From Marinobacter sp. EhC06 (GTDB lineage: Bacteria > Pseudomonadota > Gammaproteobacteria > Pseudomonadales > Oleiphilaceae), in assembly GCF_001650915.1 (NCBI RefSeq), contig NZ_LXYO01000023.1, positions 310,001-374,000 of the forward strand: 64,000 nucleotides of DNA, read 5' to 3'. Below, piece after piece: positions 1-9,037 of the stretch. A program made the translations under genes and the position numbers. The notes under the pieces were generated by a model. The model searched no databases. It was not told where the DNA came from and saw only the letters and a list, made by a program, of their open reading frames with translations. Within the stretch, counting starts at the first letter, position 1, and each line of letters begins with the position of its first letter.

Positions 1-1035
1 ACCAATACCATCGCTGGCCCAGGACTCACCGGCCTGTTGTTCGTTTCCGGAATCGCACAGCACCAACATGGGTTGAGAAGCCGGTTCCTGGGCATCCAGG
101 GAAGTAATCAGGGTTTCCTGGTGGGCCAGCGAGTTTCTGGCATCGGCAAAACGCTCGGTGCAACGGGCATGAAAACAGCCCTCCACGGAATCCTCTATCT
201 TTTTGAGTTCGTCCATCCGCTCAGACATGAGCCTGAACCATTCATCGGCCAGGGCCGGATCCAGGTCTTTATAACGACCAATGGCAGTGCCCCGCTGGCG
301 AAGCTTCTCAATTTCGGACTCACGGGGGTTTTCGCGCAGTTTTTCCCACAGGTCCAGGGAACCCTCATCGGCAAAGCTGTTAAACACCTCGAAACAGCGC
401 TCCTGCGCCTCAATCAGGTGCGCCATGCGCTCTGACAGTGCACGATCAAACCGGCCACTGGAAAACCCCGCCGAACCGACAGCCCGCTCCTGTCCACAGA
501 ATTCTTTGCCGTTCATCAGGTGCACCATGGCCACCAGAAGCCCCGCTATGGTGGGGTCAACCGCGGTATCGGCAGCTTCAAACACAACCGCAATCAGGTT
601 GTGGATCAGGGTACTGTAATCCTCGGTGGCAGAGGCCGCAGTTACTTTCCGGGCCACCACACACCGTCGCAGTTCCGGCAGGCCCTCAAGGCCGTGCAGG
701 GCGCTCGCGAGCTGGTTAAGCAGGCGGCTACTGACAGGATGCGCCGTCAGTTCCTGGTGAATCTCGGCAAGGGCCTGCTCAAACTCCGAACGGAGCCGAT
801 CCGACGTCGCAACCAGGTGTTTTCGCTCCTGGGCAAACTTTTCGCCGGAAGAACCAAGAAACACGTTAGACGCACCTCGCTCACACTGCAGTGCATGTAC
901 CAGATTGCTGATGCACTGGACCAGTTTGCCCATCTGCAAGAAGTACTGGAGGTTCATCAACTCGCAGCTTTTCGAGGCAATCAGGTAGTCGCCCGCGGAT
1001 GGCGATTTATAGGCGGCGGCACGTTTGGTGTTCAT
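1..1035 (-). CDS. nasR: NIT-domain nitrate/nitrite sensor, probable ANTAR antiterminator (NasR-like), partial
   Basis: The reading frame runs open off the left edge, giving 345 codons. Start is the ATG at 1035 with a GGAG ribosome site about 8 bases upstream. The N-terminal part has NIT-domain features: an ERGASNVFL segment near residue 47, then helices with FEAADTAVDP and GKEFCGQERA. NIT domains bind nitrate or nitrite. In NasR proteins this domain is followed by an RNA-binding ANTAR domain, which here would lie beyond the window, so that part is inference. The gene is divergent from the nitrite-reduction genes, whose leader at 1283-1389 has the hairpin-plus-terminator layout expected of a NasR target. 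It could instead be a NIT-domain signalling protein with another output. Confidence 0.8.
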   Translation of the reverse strand, partial: MNTKRAAAYKSPSAGDYLIASKSCELMNLQYFLQMGKLVQCISNLVHALQCERGASNVFLGSSGEKFAQERKHLVATSDRLRSEFEQALAEIHQELTAHPVSSRLLNQLASALHGLEGLPELRRCVVARKVTAASATEDYSTLIHNLIAVVFEAADTAVDPTIAGLLVAMVHLMNGKEFCGQERAVGSAGFSSGRFDRALSERMAHLIEAQERCFEVFNSFADEGSLDLWEKLRENPRESEIEKLRQRGTAIGRYKDLDPALADEWFRLMSERMDELKKIEDSVEGCFHARCTERFADARNSLAHQETLITSLDAQEPASQPMLVLCDSGNEQQAGESWASDGIG

Positions 1036-1282
1036 AACAGACTCCGGAGGCAGACAGCCTCTAATGCGACAATCACGGTCAGATCAGTCACTCGCGTAAC
1101 CAACCTCTTGCCAGTGCGCAGCAATTACCGCGCCACCGCATCTGGCCCAAAACCGTGCAATCCGCCCCGTCGCAGGGCAGTTTTCAAGTGTTCGTAAAGG
1201 TGATAGCAACCCTGAAAAACGCTAACCGTATGATTTTTAAAGGTTCGAAGAACTGGCACGAAGATCGCTTTGCAATTGGTAA

Positions 1283-1313
1283 GGACGAACGTCCCGGCCA
1301 AGGATCAGGCCGG
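1283..1313 (+). promoter_or_regulatory. Leader hairpins, candidate ANTAR antitermination element
   Basis: Two adjacent hairpins lie in the untranslated leader: GGAC/GTCC at 1283-1294 and CCGGCC/GGCCGG at 1294-1313, the second with an 8-base loop having A at position 1 and G at position 4, as ANTAR target loops do. The 11-mer GCCGGACCATC occurs at 1309-1319 and again at 1343-1353, where it starts the terminator stem. The 5' arm of the second hairpin could therefore pair with the 5' arm of the terminator and block it. The first hairpin does not have a clean six-base loop, so the fit is partial. The rest of the 384-base gap at 1036-1419 holds no gene that I can see. Confidence 0.55.
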
Positions 1314-1342
1314 ACCATCAGATCATTGTTGTTGGCATTGGC

Positions 1343-1389
1343 GCCGGACCATCGATTTCCCCTCGGGAATAGATGCTCCGGCTTTTTTT
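1343..1389 (+). terminator. Intrinsic terminator in the leader of the nitrite-reduction genes
   Basis: GCCGGA at 1343-1348 pairs with TCCGGC at 1377-1382; CATC and GATG extend the stem inside, and a run of seven T follows at 1383-1389. It lies 30 bases before the flavoprotein start codon and points into the genes, which is the position of an attenuator and not of an end-of-operon terminator. Confidence 0.75.
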
Positions 1390-1419
1390 GTTTAGTCGAA
1401 AAGTACGGGTTCGAGCGAA

Positions 1420-2652
1420 ATGACAGGAAACACTGAATCGACACTGGTGATCTGCGGGCACGGCATGGTTTCGCAACGCCTGCTGGAAGCTCTCTGCCGT
1501 GGGCGAGTCAGACCGTTTACCCGCATCATCGTGTTCAACGGCGAAGCATCCGCTGCCTACAACCGGATACAACTCTCGCTGCTGCTTGCCGGCGAAACAA
1601 ACGAAGCTTCTCTGGCGTTGCAGCACGACGAGTGGTTTCGGAACAACGGCATTGAAGTCTGCAACGGAGCACCGGTAGTCACCATCAATCGGCAAGATCA
1701 GACGGTGACCACCGGATCCGGTCGGGTACAGCCCTACACCCATCTGGTGCTGGCCACCGGATCGAGGCCCGCAAAACCGGGGCTACCGGGCGCAGACCTT
1801 CCGGGTGTCATGACCTTCCGGGACCTGGAAGACACCAGGACCCTGATTGAGTCTGCTGGCCGCCATCGGCGGGCGGTGGTCGTCGGAGGAGGCTTTCTTG
1901 GCCTGGAAGCCGCTGAAGGTCTCCGCCAGCGTGGTATGGCCGTCACCCTGCTGCACCGCAGCGGCCATCTTCTGAACCGTCAGTTGGACAGAATCGGGGG
2001 TCAGCTCCTGCAACAGCACATGGAAGAGCGGGGCGTAAATATTCGCACCGGAACGGCTCCCAAAGCCCTGCTCGGGCGTTCCATGGTCCGGGCCGTCCAG
2101 CTGGATGACGAAACTCTCGTCAGCACGGATCTGGTGCTGTTCGCCACCGGTATCACGCCTGCTACCGAGCTTGCCCGGACTGCCGGCCTGGAATGCGATC
2201 GCGGCATTCTCGTGGACGGGCAGCTAAGCACCAGCGATCCGGCAATCTCTGCGCTGGGTGAGTGTTGTCAGCGTGGAAACACCACCTTCGGACTGGTGGA
2301 ACCCGGGTACCAGCAGGCCGAGGTGCTTGCAGGCGTGCTCAACGGAAACACTCCAGACGCCGAGTATCGGCCGGTGGACACACCGACCCGCCTGAAGATC
2401 AGCGGCGTTCCGATTTTCTCCTGCGGACAGATCAGCCCCGACGGGGACACCGAATCCGTGGTCTGGCAGGACCACGAACAGAACCACTATTGCCGGCTGC
2501 TGATCCGCAATCAGCGCCTGACCGGCGCCGTACTGCTGGGCGACACCCGGGACGGCCCCTGGTACAGCCAGCGCATTCAGCAGCAGGACGATATTTCCCG
2601 CTACCGGGACTTCATTGCATTCGGCAAGAACTACTGCGAGGCGGCGGCATGA
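1420..2652 (+). CDS. NAD(P)/FAD oxidoreductase, NasB/NirB-N-terminal-like
   Basis: 410 residues, alignable with the N-terminal flavoprotein half of NirB. A first dinucleotide-binding segment (VICGHGMVSQRLLEAL) starts near residue 10. A second Rossmann motif, VVVGGGFLGLEAAEG, lies near residue 150, and ATGITPATELA precedes the usual second FAD segment. It lacks the Fe-S and siroheme domains of NirB. Such proteins pass electrons from NAD(P)H to assimilatory nitrate reductase (NasB/NasC type), but the catalytic NasA subunit is not in the window. The start codon has only a weak ribosome site, and nirB follows after 25 bases, so the two are almost certainly co-transcribed. Confidence 0.8.
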   Translation: MTGNTESTLVICGHGMVSQRLLEALCRGRVRPFTRIIVFNGEASAAYNRIQLSLLLAGETNEASLALQHDEWFRNNGIEVCNGAPVVTINRQDQTVTTGSGRVQPYTHLVLATGSRPAKPGLPGADLPGVMTFRDLEDTRTLIESAGRHRRAVVVGGGFLGLEAAEGLRQRGMAVTLLHRSGHLLNRQLDRIGGQLLQQHMEERGVNIRTGTAPKALLGRSMVRAVQLDDETLVSTDLVLFATGITPATELARTAGLECDRGILVDGQLSTSDPAISALGECCQRGNTTFGLVEPGYQQAEVLAGVLNGNTPDAEYRPVDTPTRLKISGVPIFSCGQISPDGDTESVVWQDHEQNHYCRLLIRNQRLTGAVLLGDTRDGPWYSQRIQQQDDISRYRDFIAFGKNYCEAAA

Positions 2653-2677
2653 GCCGCTCCGGAAAGAGGACAGACCC

Positions 2678-5185
2678 ATGAGCAAGAAAACCCTGATAGT
2701 CGTCGGCAACGGCATGGTCGGCCATCACTTCCTGGAACAATTCTGCGCCAGCCCGGCCGCTGCCGATTTCGAGATCATCGTGTTCGGCGAGGAAAAACAG
2801 CTGGCCTATGACCGGGTTCACCTGTCCGAGTATTTCGGCGGCTCCAGCCATGCCGATCTCGCCATGGGCACGCTGGAGTGGTACACCGAGCAGGGCATTC
2901 AACTGCACCTGAACGAACAGGTAACCGGCATCAACCGGGAACATCGCACCCTGGAAACGCCCCGTGGCAGCTACCGGTACGACGAACTGGTGCTGGCCAC
3001 CGGCTCCTATCCGTTTGTGCCTCCCATCAAGGGCAATGATCGCCCGCACTGCCTGGTTTACCGGACCCTGGATGATCTGGATGCCATTCGTGCCAGCTCA
3101 GAAGGTGCCCGCACAGGCGTGGTGGTAGGCGGTGGCCTGCTGGGCCTTGAAGCTGCCAATGCGCTCAAGAGCCTGGGATTGGAAGCCCACGTGGTGGAAT
3201 TTGCGCCCCGGCTGATGCCGGTTCAGCTTGATACCGATGGCGGCGCCCTGCTGCGCCACAAGATCGAGGAGCTGGGCGTTCAGGTACACACCGAGAAGGC
3301 CACCACAGCGATCACCGAGGGCGAGGATGCCCGTCTGTGCATGAATTTCAGCGACGAATCCTTCCTCGAGACAGACCTGATCGTCTTCTCCGCAGGCATT
3401 CGGCCCCAGGACGCCCTGGCCCGGGCCAGCGGCCTGGAGATCGGCGAGCGCGGCGGCATCGTGATCGATAACCACTGCACCACCTCGGACCCCCATGTGC
3501 ACGCCATTGGCGAGTGCGCGCTCTGGGAACAGAAAATTTTCGGCCTGGTGGCCCCCGGCTACACCATGGCCCGCACTTTGTCTTCCGCCCTGAACGGCGA
3601 TCGGGAGACTGCCTTCACCGGTGCCGACATGAGCACCAAGCTCAAGTTGCTGGGCGTGGACGTGGGTTCCATCGGCGACGCCCATGCCCAGACCCCGGGC
3701 GCCCGCAACATCCGATTCAACGATGAGCAGGCCGGCCACTATCGGCGCATGGTGATCAGTGAGGACGGCAAGACCCTGCTGGGCGCCATCCTGGTGGGCG
3801 ACAACAGCCACTACGACACCCTGCTGCAATACGCCCTCAATGGCATCACCCTGCCGGAGAATCCGGAAACCCTGATCCTGCCGGAAAGTCAGGGCGGGGC
3901 GCCGGCCCTGGGCCCCGATGCCCTCCCGGAAACCGCTTCCATCTGCTCCTGCCACAACGTCACCAAGGGCGATATCTTCGGCGCCATTGATGCCGGCTGC
4001 TCGGACCTTGGCAGCGTCAAGGCCGAAACCAAGGCCAGCACCGGCTGTGGCGGCTGCACCGCCCTGCTCAAGAACGTCGTGGACAGTGAGCTGGAAAAAC
4101 GCGGCGTGGAGGTCAGCAAGGATCTGTGCGAGCACTTCCCGTACAGTCGCCAGGAGCTGTTTCACCTGGTGAAGGTCAACGGCATCCGCACCTTCCGCAC
4201 CCTGATCAGCCAGCACGGCAAGGGCCACGGCTGCGACATCTGCAAACCGGCAGTGGCCTCGATCCTGGCCACCTGCTGGAACGAGCACATCCTGGCCACG
4301 GATCACGTGCCGCTGCAGGACACCAACGATACCTTCATGGCCAACATGCAGAAGAACGGCACTTACTCGATTGTGCCGCGCATTCCCGGCGGCGAGATCA
4401 CCCCGGACAAGTTGATTGTGCTGGGTGAGGTGGCGAAGCAATACGATCTGTACACCAAGATCACCGGTGGCCAGCGCGTGGACCTGTTCGGTGCCACCCT
4501 GAGCCAGTTGCCGGAGATCTGGGAAAAACTGATCGCCGCCGGGTTCGAGACTGGCCATGCCTATGGCAAGTCACTGCGTACCGTGAAGTCCTGCGTTGGC
4601 AATACCTGGTGTCGCTATGGCGTTCAGGACAGCGTGGGCATGGCGATTCGCCTGGAAGACCGCTACAAGGGCCTGCGGGCGCCCCACAAGGTGAAGATGG
4701 CAGTCTCCGGCTGTACCCGGGAATGCGCCGAAGCCCAGAGTAAGGACTTTGGTGTGATCGCCACGGAGAACGGCTGGAACCTGTATGTCTGCGGCAACGG
4801 CGGCATGCGGCCCCGCCACGCCGATTTGTTTGCCACGGACCTGTCTGACGAGGAGCTGATCCGAACCATCGACCGGGTGGTGATGTTCTATGTACGCACG
4901 GCCGACCGGCTGCAGCGCACCAGTGTCTGGATGGAAAATCTGGAGGGCGGCCTGGAGTACCTGAAGCAGGTGGTGCTGGAGGACAGTCTGGGCATTGGCG
5001 CAGAGCTGGAGGAGCACATGGAGGGGATTGTTGGGACCTACCAGTGCGAATGGAAGACGGCCGTTGAGGATCCGGAGAAGCGGAAGCGCTTCCGGGAGTT
5101 TGTTAATGCGCCTTCGCAGAGCGATCCGGTTCAGGAGTGGACTGTTGAGCGGGGGCAGCGTCGACCTGTTTTGGAGTCTGCGTAG
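2678..5185 (+). CDS. nirB: Assimilatory NADH:nitrite reductase, large subunit
   Basis: 835 residues, near the usual NirB length. It reduces nitrite to ammonium in the cytoplasm with NAD(P)H. Visible in order: FAD-binding GNGMVGHH at the N-terminus; NAD-binding VVVGGGLLGLEAANAL near residue 148; a BFD-type [2Fe-2S] domain with CSCHNVTKGD and STGCGGC near residues 425-460; and the ferredoxin-like siroheme/[4Fe-4S] domain with CVGNTWC and SGCTRECAEAQSKD in the last third. I chose the ATG at 2678 because GAGGA precedes it at good spacing and the protein then begins MSKKTLIVVGNG. It follows the flavoprotein gene by 25 bases; nirD lies 186 bases downstream, beyond a palindromic repeat. Confidence 0.95.
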   Translation: MSKKTLIVVGNGMVGHHFLEQFCASPAAADFEIIVFGEEKQLAYDRVHLSEYFGGSSHADLAMGTLEWYTEQGIQLHLNEQVTGINREHRTLETPRGSYRYDELVLATGSYPFVPPIKGNDRPHCLVYRTLDDLDAIRASSEGARTGVVVGGGLLGLEAANALKSLGLEAHVVEFAPRLMPVQLDTDGGALLRHKIEELGVQVHTEKATTAITEGEDARLCMNFSDESFLETDLIVFSAGIRPQDALARASGLEIGERGGIVIDNHCTTSDPHVHAIGECALWEQKIFGLVAPGYTMARTLSSALNGDRETAFTGADMSTKLKLLGVDVGSIGDAHAQTPGARNIRFNDEQAGHYRRMVISEDGKTLLGAILVGDNSHYDTLLQYALNGITLPENPETLILPESQGGAPALGPDALPETASICSCHNVTKGDIFGAIDAGCSDLGSVKAETKASTGCGGCTALLKNVVDSELEKRGVEVSKDLCEHFPYSRQELFHLVKVNGIRTFRTLISQHGKGHGCDICKPAVASILATCWNEHILATDHVPLQDTNDTFMANMQKNGTYSIVPRIPGGEITPDKLIVLGEVAKQYDLYTKITGGQRVDLFGATLSQLPEIWEKLIAAGFETGHAYGKSLRTVKSCVGNTWCRYGVQDSVGMAIRLEDRYKGLRAPHKVKMAVSGCTRECAEAQSKDFGVIATENGWNLYVCGNGGMRPRHADLFATDLSDEELIRTIDRVVMFYVRTADRLQRTSVWMENLEGGLEYLKQVVLEDSLGIGAELEEHMEGIVGTYQCEWKTAVEDPEKRKRFREFVNAPSQSDPVQEWTVERGQRRPVLESA

Positions 5186-5215
5186 ACTTTAGGTTCTGGT
5201 GAAGAGCAAGGCGCC

Positions 5216-5291
5216 ATGGGGGTGCTTTTCTTCTGGGAAAAACAACTCGCTTCGCTCAGACATCTTTTTCCCGACAGAAAAGCACCCCCAT
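5216..5291. repeat. Core-in-palindrome repeat, copy A
   Basis: The outer arms at 5216-5231 and 5276-5291 are perfect 16-base complements. Inside, GGGAAAAA at 5235-5242 pairs with TTTTTCCC at 5265-5272 around a 22-base loop that contains CTCGCTTCGCTCAG. The loop and inner stem recur in copies B to F, but this outer-arm sequence does not. It sits between nirB and nirD, 30 bases after the nirB stop, where it could attenuate nirD or stabilise the nirB 3' end. Confidence 0.9.
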
Positions 5292-5371
5292 ACCACCTCG
5301 CTCACCAAGCTTCCGTGGTATCGCTTGTAACGCACAGTTGAAATAAACGCAGAAGGAATAGGAGAAACACA

Positions 5372-5740
5372 ATGAAACCACGCACTCGTTGGGAAGCCGT
5401 TTGCACAGTAGAAGACCTGGTCCCGGAATCCGGCATCGCGGTCTGGACTGAGGACGGACCGGTGGCGGTGTTTTATCTGCCGCATCGGCTGCCGGCGTTG
5501 TTTGCCATCAGTCACACAGATCCGTTCAGCGGCTCGAATGTGCTAGCCCGGGGTATTACCGGGGATCTGAAAGGGGAGCCGGTGGTGGCGTCGCCGTTGT
5601 ACAAGCAACATTTCAGTCTGGGTACGGGTGTCTGTCTGGAAGACGATACCGTGCGTGTCAAAACCTATCCGGTGTTGCTGGATGGCAACCAGATCCGTTT
5701 GGAAGTCCGGGCAAATCAACGCCAATCAGTCGCTGCCTGA
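5372..5740 (+). CDS. nirD: Nitrite reductase small subunit, Rieske-like fold
   Basis: 122 residues starting at ATG 5372 after an AGGAG ribosome site. The segments AISHTDPFSGSNVLARGI and PVVASPLYKQHFSLGTG match NirD. As in other NirD proteins the fold is Rieske-like but the cluster-binding CxH and CxxH pairs are absent, so it should not carry an Fe-S cluster. It forms the small subunit of the NADH-nitrite reductase with NirB. No nitrate reductase or nitrite transporter gene follows; the next gene is convergent. Confidence 0.93.
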   Translation: MKPRTRWEAVCTVEDLVPESGIAVWTEDGPVAVFYLPHRLPALFAISHTDPFSGSNVLARGITGDLKGEPVVASPLYKQHFSLGTGVCLEDDTVRVKTYPVLLDGNQIRLEVRANQRQSVAA

Positions 5741-5775
5741 CCCCAGAACAATGCCGGCAAGAGCCGGCGCGTGGT

Positions 5776-5847
5776 ATGGGAGGTCTTTGTGCAGGGGAAA
5801 AGATGTTTGAGCGAAGCGAGTTGCTTTTCCCCGGAAGACCCCCCCAT
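5776..5847. repeat. Core-in-palindrome repeat, copy B
   Basis: The outer arms (ATGGGAGGTCTT at 5776-5787, right arm 5835-5847) pair with one bulge or mismatch. The inner stem is GGGGAAAA at 5794-5801 with TTTTCCCC at 5825-5832, a paired change relative to the GGGAAAAA/TTTTTCCC of copies A and E. The loop contains GAGCGAAGCGAG, in the opposite orientation to copy A. It lies between the convergent ends of nirD and the RND permease gene. Confidence 0.88.
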
Positions 5848-5872
5848 GGCGCGTGACGGCGATACTCCAAGG

Positions 5873-8800
5873 CTAGACCTCTCTGGAGCGACGCCAACGC
5901 TCCCGCCATCCCAGGACGAAGATGGTCAGTGACGGCAGGAAGGTCACCGTTACGATTGCCGCCCCCAGCAGGCCGAACAGGACGATGGCGCCCACGCCCC
6001 GATAGAGCTCGGTGCCTTCGCCTGGCAGGAACACCAGGGGCGAGAGGCCGCAGATGGTGGTCAGGGTGGTCATGGCGATGGGGCGCAGCCGGGTCTGGAC
6101 GGCGCCGGTGACGGCTTGTACTACGGTAACGCCCTTCTGACGCAGGTTCTGCCGCGCCTGGTCCACCACCAGGATCGGGTTGTTCACTACAGTTCCCATC
6201 AGGATCAGGAAGCCCAGCATGGTAATCATGTCGAAGGGCTGCCTCAGAGGCTGGAGGCCGATCATGGGCAGCAGGCCGCCCACCAGGTTCATCAGGGCCA
6301 GACCTACAATTCCGCCAGCCACGCCCAGGGGGATCGCAGTCATGATCAGCAGGGGGAATCCCCAGTGGGCAAATATGGCCACCAGCAGCAGGTAGACAAT
6401 GGCAATGGCGATAATGAAATTGCCGGTCAGCGCTTCACGGGTGGCATTCAGCTGGTCGCTGGCGCCGGAGATATCCACATCCACATTCGCGGGCAACGCG
6501 CCGCTGACGCGCATGGATTGCAGCAGCTCCGTGCGCACCCGCTCAACCCCGGCTTCCAGGGGCACGTCATCGGGGGGAATCACGTTCAGGGTGACGGTTC
6601 GGCGACCATCGACACGGCGCACCGTGCTGGTATCCACGGTTTCCTTGATGGTGGCAAGGCTGGACAGGGGCAGGGTCGCCCCCTGGGGGGTATGCACCAT
6701 GACATCCGGCAGGCTGTCCAGTGACGGGTTGCGACCTTCGCTGCCATAGACGTAGATATCGATCTTTTCGTCGTCCAGGAAGAAATCATCGACGTAGCTG
6801 CCTTCGGTCAGAGAGGCTACGGTGAAGCCAATGCTTTCTGCTCCCAGACCCAGTTCCGCCGCACGATCCCAGTCGGGCATGATCTGGATCAGCGGTTGCG
6901 CCAGGGACAGCGTGGAGGGCTGGCTCTGGATGCGGGGATTGTCGAAGATCTCCTCGGCCCGCTGGTAAGCCGCATTGGCGGCGCTGTAGACCGACACCAG
7001 GTCCGGGCCGGAGATGTCCAGGTTAATGCTGCGGGTGCCGCCGTCGTTGCTGGAGATGATGGAGCCTTTGGCCGCGAAGGCGCGCATACCCGGGAACTGT
7101 TCGTAGAACCGGGTGATCTCGTCCATCAGGGCCTCGATATGCCGCGGGTTCAGGGTCTCCGCGATGATCCGGATTCTGGTGGGCGTGACCTGCATGTTGA
7201 GGTAAGCCATGGGTGGCACGCTGGTTTCGCCAGCGGCATAGGCCTTGCCATCCGCGTTCACGTGGGGCAGGAAGTAATCTTCCACCTGTCGGGCAATGGC
7301 TTCCATCTCTTGCAGGTTGTAGCCGGGTGGCGCTGACATGGCCGCAAAGGTCTTGGGCTCCTCACCTTCGGGCAGGTATTCGGCAGGCGGGGTCAGCACC
7401 AGAATCACCCAGAGGCTGAAACCGACGGTTGCAGCCATGACCAGCACCCGACGTACCGCGCCATTCACCAGCCAATGCACCGCCGCCATGGCCGCCCGGC
7501 TCCAACGGCCCGAGGTTTCATTGCCGTATTCATCGGTGGTAACGCCCCGGCGACCGAAATCCAGCCGGGCGCAGAGGGTGGGTATGATGGTGATTGCCAC
7601 CAGCATCGAGGCAAGGATGGCGGCGGAGATGGCTATCGCCACGTCGGAGTATAGCTGCCCAGCCTCTTCCTCGATGAACAGGATCGGCAGGAAAACCAGA
7701 ATTGTCGTGGTGGTGGACGCCAGCACCGCTGGCCAGACTTCCCGCACGCCCTTGAGCGCGGATTCGAAACGGTCCAGGCCTAATCGGCGGTGTCGCTCGA
7801 TGTTCTCCAGCACCACAATGCTGTTATCCACCGTCATGCCAATCGCGAAGGCGATACCGGCCAGGGAAATCACGTTGATGGTGCGACCGGTGATCAGCAG
7901 GCCGATAAACGCCGCAATGGCACACAGGGGAATGCCCACCACGCCGGCAAAGGTGGCCCGGCCGGACCTCAGAAACAGAAACATCACCAGGGTTGCGAAG
8001 GCGGCACCAATCCCCAGATTGGTCCACACATTGGCAACCGAGGCTTCCACGTACCGGGCATCGTCTGCGGTCAGGCCCAGGGTCATGCCCGCCGGTTCCA
8101 GCACTTCGCGGTTGATGGCGGCGACTTCGTCCATCATGGCGTGCTTGATATCGATAACGTTGGATCCGCTCTCCCGACGCACCTGCAGGCCGATCACCCG
8201 CTGGCCATTGACGACGGACAGTTCCCGGATCCGGGAGTGGCCCTGCTGCACATGTGCAACCTCGCCCAGCCGCACCACGCTGTCACCCTGCCGGCGCACC
8301 ACCAGTTGCTCCAGGGACTCAACATCATCAAAGCGACCCACCGTGCGCAGCAGATACCGGCGCTTTCCGGAATCAATCTCGCCGCCGGAAATGTCCTGGT
8401 TGCGGCTGACAATGGCATCACGCAGATCGAGCAGGCTCAGGCCACGCTGGGCCAGGGCGGCTTCGTCCACGATAACCTGCATCTGCCGGTCGGCACCGCC
8501 ACCGACGGTCACCTCGGAAACCCCCGGCACGCTCTCCATCCGCGGCCGCACGCGGTCCTCGATAAAATCGCGCATCAGCTCGATATCCAGCTCACGGGGA
8601 TTGCCTTCGAGGGTGGCGATACGAAAATACATGAATGCGTTGGAGGAGAACGACGCCGCCACTATGCGCGGCTCATCGACGTTCCTCGGATAATCCGGCA
8701 CCTGGCTCAGAGCATTATTAATCTGGATCAGGGTCTCGGTGATATCCACCCCGAACGGGAATTCCAGCTCGATCTCCGCCGCACCGCTGGAAGCGGTAGA

Positions 8801-9037
8801 GGTCATCCGGCTCAGGTTCGGAACATTGCGCAGGAACCGTTCCTGCTCGATCAGTATGTCTTTCTCGATGTCCTGGGGCGTGGCACCTGGCCAGCTGGTT
8901 TCCACCGTGACGGTGCGCACCTCCAGATCCGGAATCATCTGGACCGGAATCCGCAGTGCTGCAGCAGCCCCAAGGATCGCGACAATCAGGGCAATAACGG
9001 TGACCAGAGTGCCGTGGCGGATAATGCCGGCAAACAT
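5873..9037 (-). CDS. RND-family efflux transporter permease
   Basis: 1054 residues, the usual length of an AcrB/MexB-like inner-membrane permease. An N-terminal membrane segment is followed by a periplasmic porter domain (NVPNLSRMTSTASSGAAEI), the first membrane bundle with GIAFAIGMTVDNSIVVLENIE carrying the proton-relay aspartate near residue 400, a second porter domain, and a C-terminal bundle with GFLILMGTVVNNPILVVDQ. It exports substrates by proton antiport with the fusion protein encoded just upstream; the stop and start codons share one base (TGATG). The substrate cannot be read from sequence, and the sequence resembles multidrug more than heavy-metal permeases. No outer-membrane channel gene is adjacent. 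Confidence 0.92.
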   Translation of the reverse strand: MFAGIIRHGTLVTVIALIVAILGAAAALRIPVQMIPDLEVRTVTVETSWPGATPQDIEKDILIEQERFLRNVPNLSRMTSTASSGAAEIELEFPFGVDITETLIQINNALSQVPDYPRNVDEPRIVAASFSSNAFMYFRIATLEGNPRELDIELMRDFIEDRVRPRMESVPGVSEVTVGGGADRQMQVIVDEAALAQRGLSLLDLRDAIVSRNQDISGGEIDSGKRRYLLRTVGRFDDVESLEQLVVRRQGDSVVRLGEVAHVQQGHSRIRELSVVNGQRVIGLQVRRESGSNVIDIKHAMMDEVAAINREVLEPAGMTLGLTADDARYVEASVANVWTNLGIGAAFATLVMFLFLRSGRATFAGVVGIPLCAIAAFIGLLITGRTINVISLAGIAFAIGMTVDNSIVVLENIERHRRLGLDRFESALKGVREVWPAVLASTTTTILVFLPILFIEEEAGQLYSDVAIAISAAILASMLVAITIIPTLCARLDFGRRGVTTDEYGNETSGRWSRAAMAAVHWLVNGAVRRVLVMAATVGFSLWVILVLTPPAEYLPEGEEPKTFAAMSAPPGYNLQEMEAIARQVEDYFLPHVNADGKAYAAGETSVPPMAYLNMQVTPTRIRIIAETLNPRHIEALMDEITRFYEQFPGMRAFAAKGSIISSNDGGTRSINLDISGPDLVSVYSAANAAYQRAEEIFDNPRIQSQPSTLSLAQPLIQIMPDWDRAAELGLGAESIGFTVASLTEGSYVDDFFLDDEKIDIYVYGSEGRNPSLDSLPDVMVHTPQGATLPLSSLATIKETVDTSTVRRVDGRRTVTLNVIPPDDVPLEAGVERVRTELLQSMRVSGALPANVDVDISGASDQLNATREALTGNFIIAIAIVYLLLVAIFAHWGFPLLIMTAIPLGVAGGIVGLALMNLVGGLLPMIGLQPLRQPFDMITMLGFLILMGTVVNNPILVVDQARQNLRQKGVTVVQAVTGAVQTRLRPIAMTTLTTICGLSPLVFLPGEGTELYRGVGAIVLFGLLGAAIVTVTFLPSLTIFVLGWRERWRRSREV

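Noticed and set aside
5216..5291. Core-in-palindrome copies as ordinary intrinsic terminators
   Set aside because: A T-run follows the outer stem on neither strand; the T stretch is paired within the inner stem. They could still influence transcript ends.
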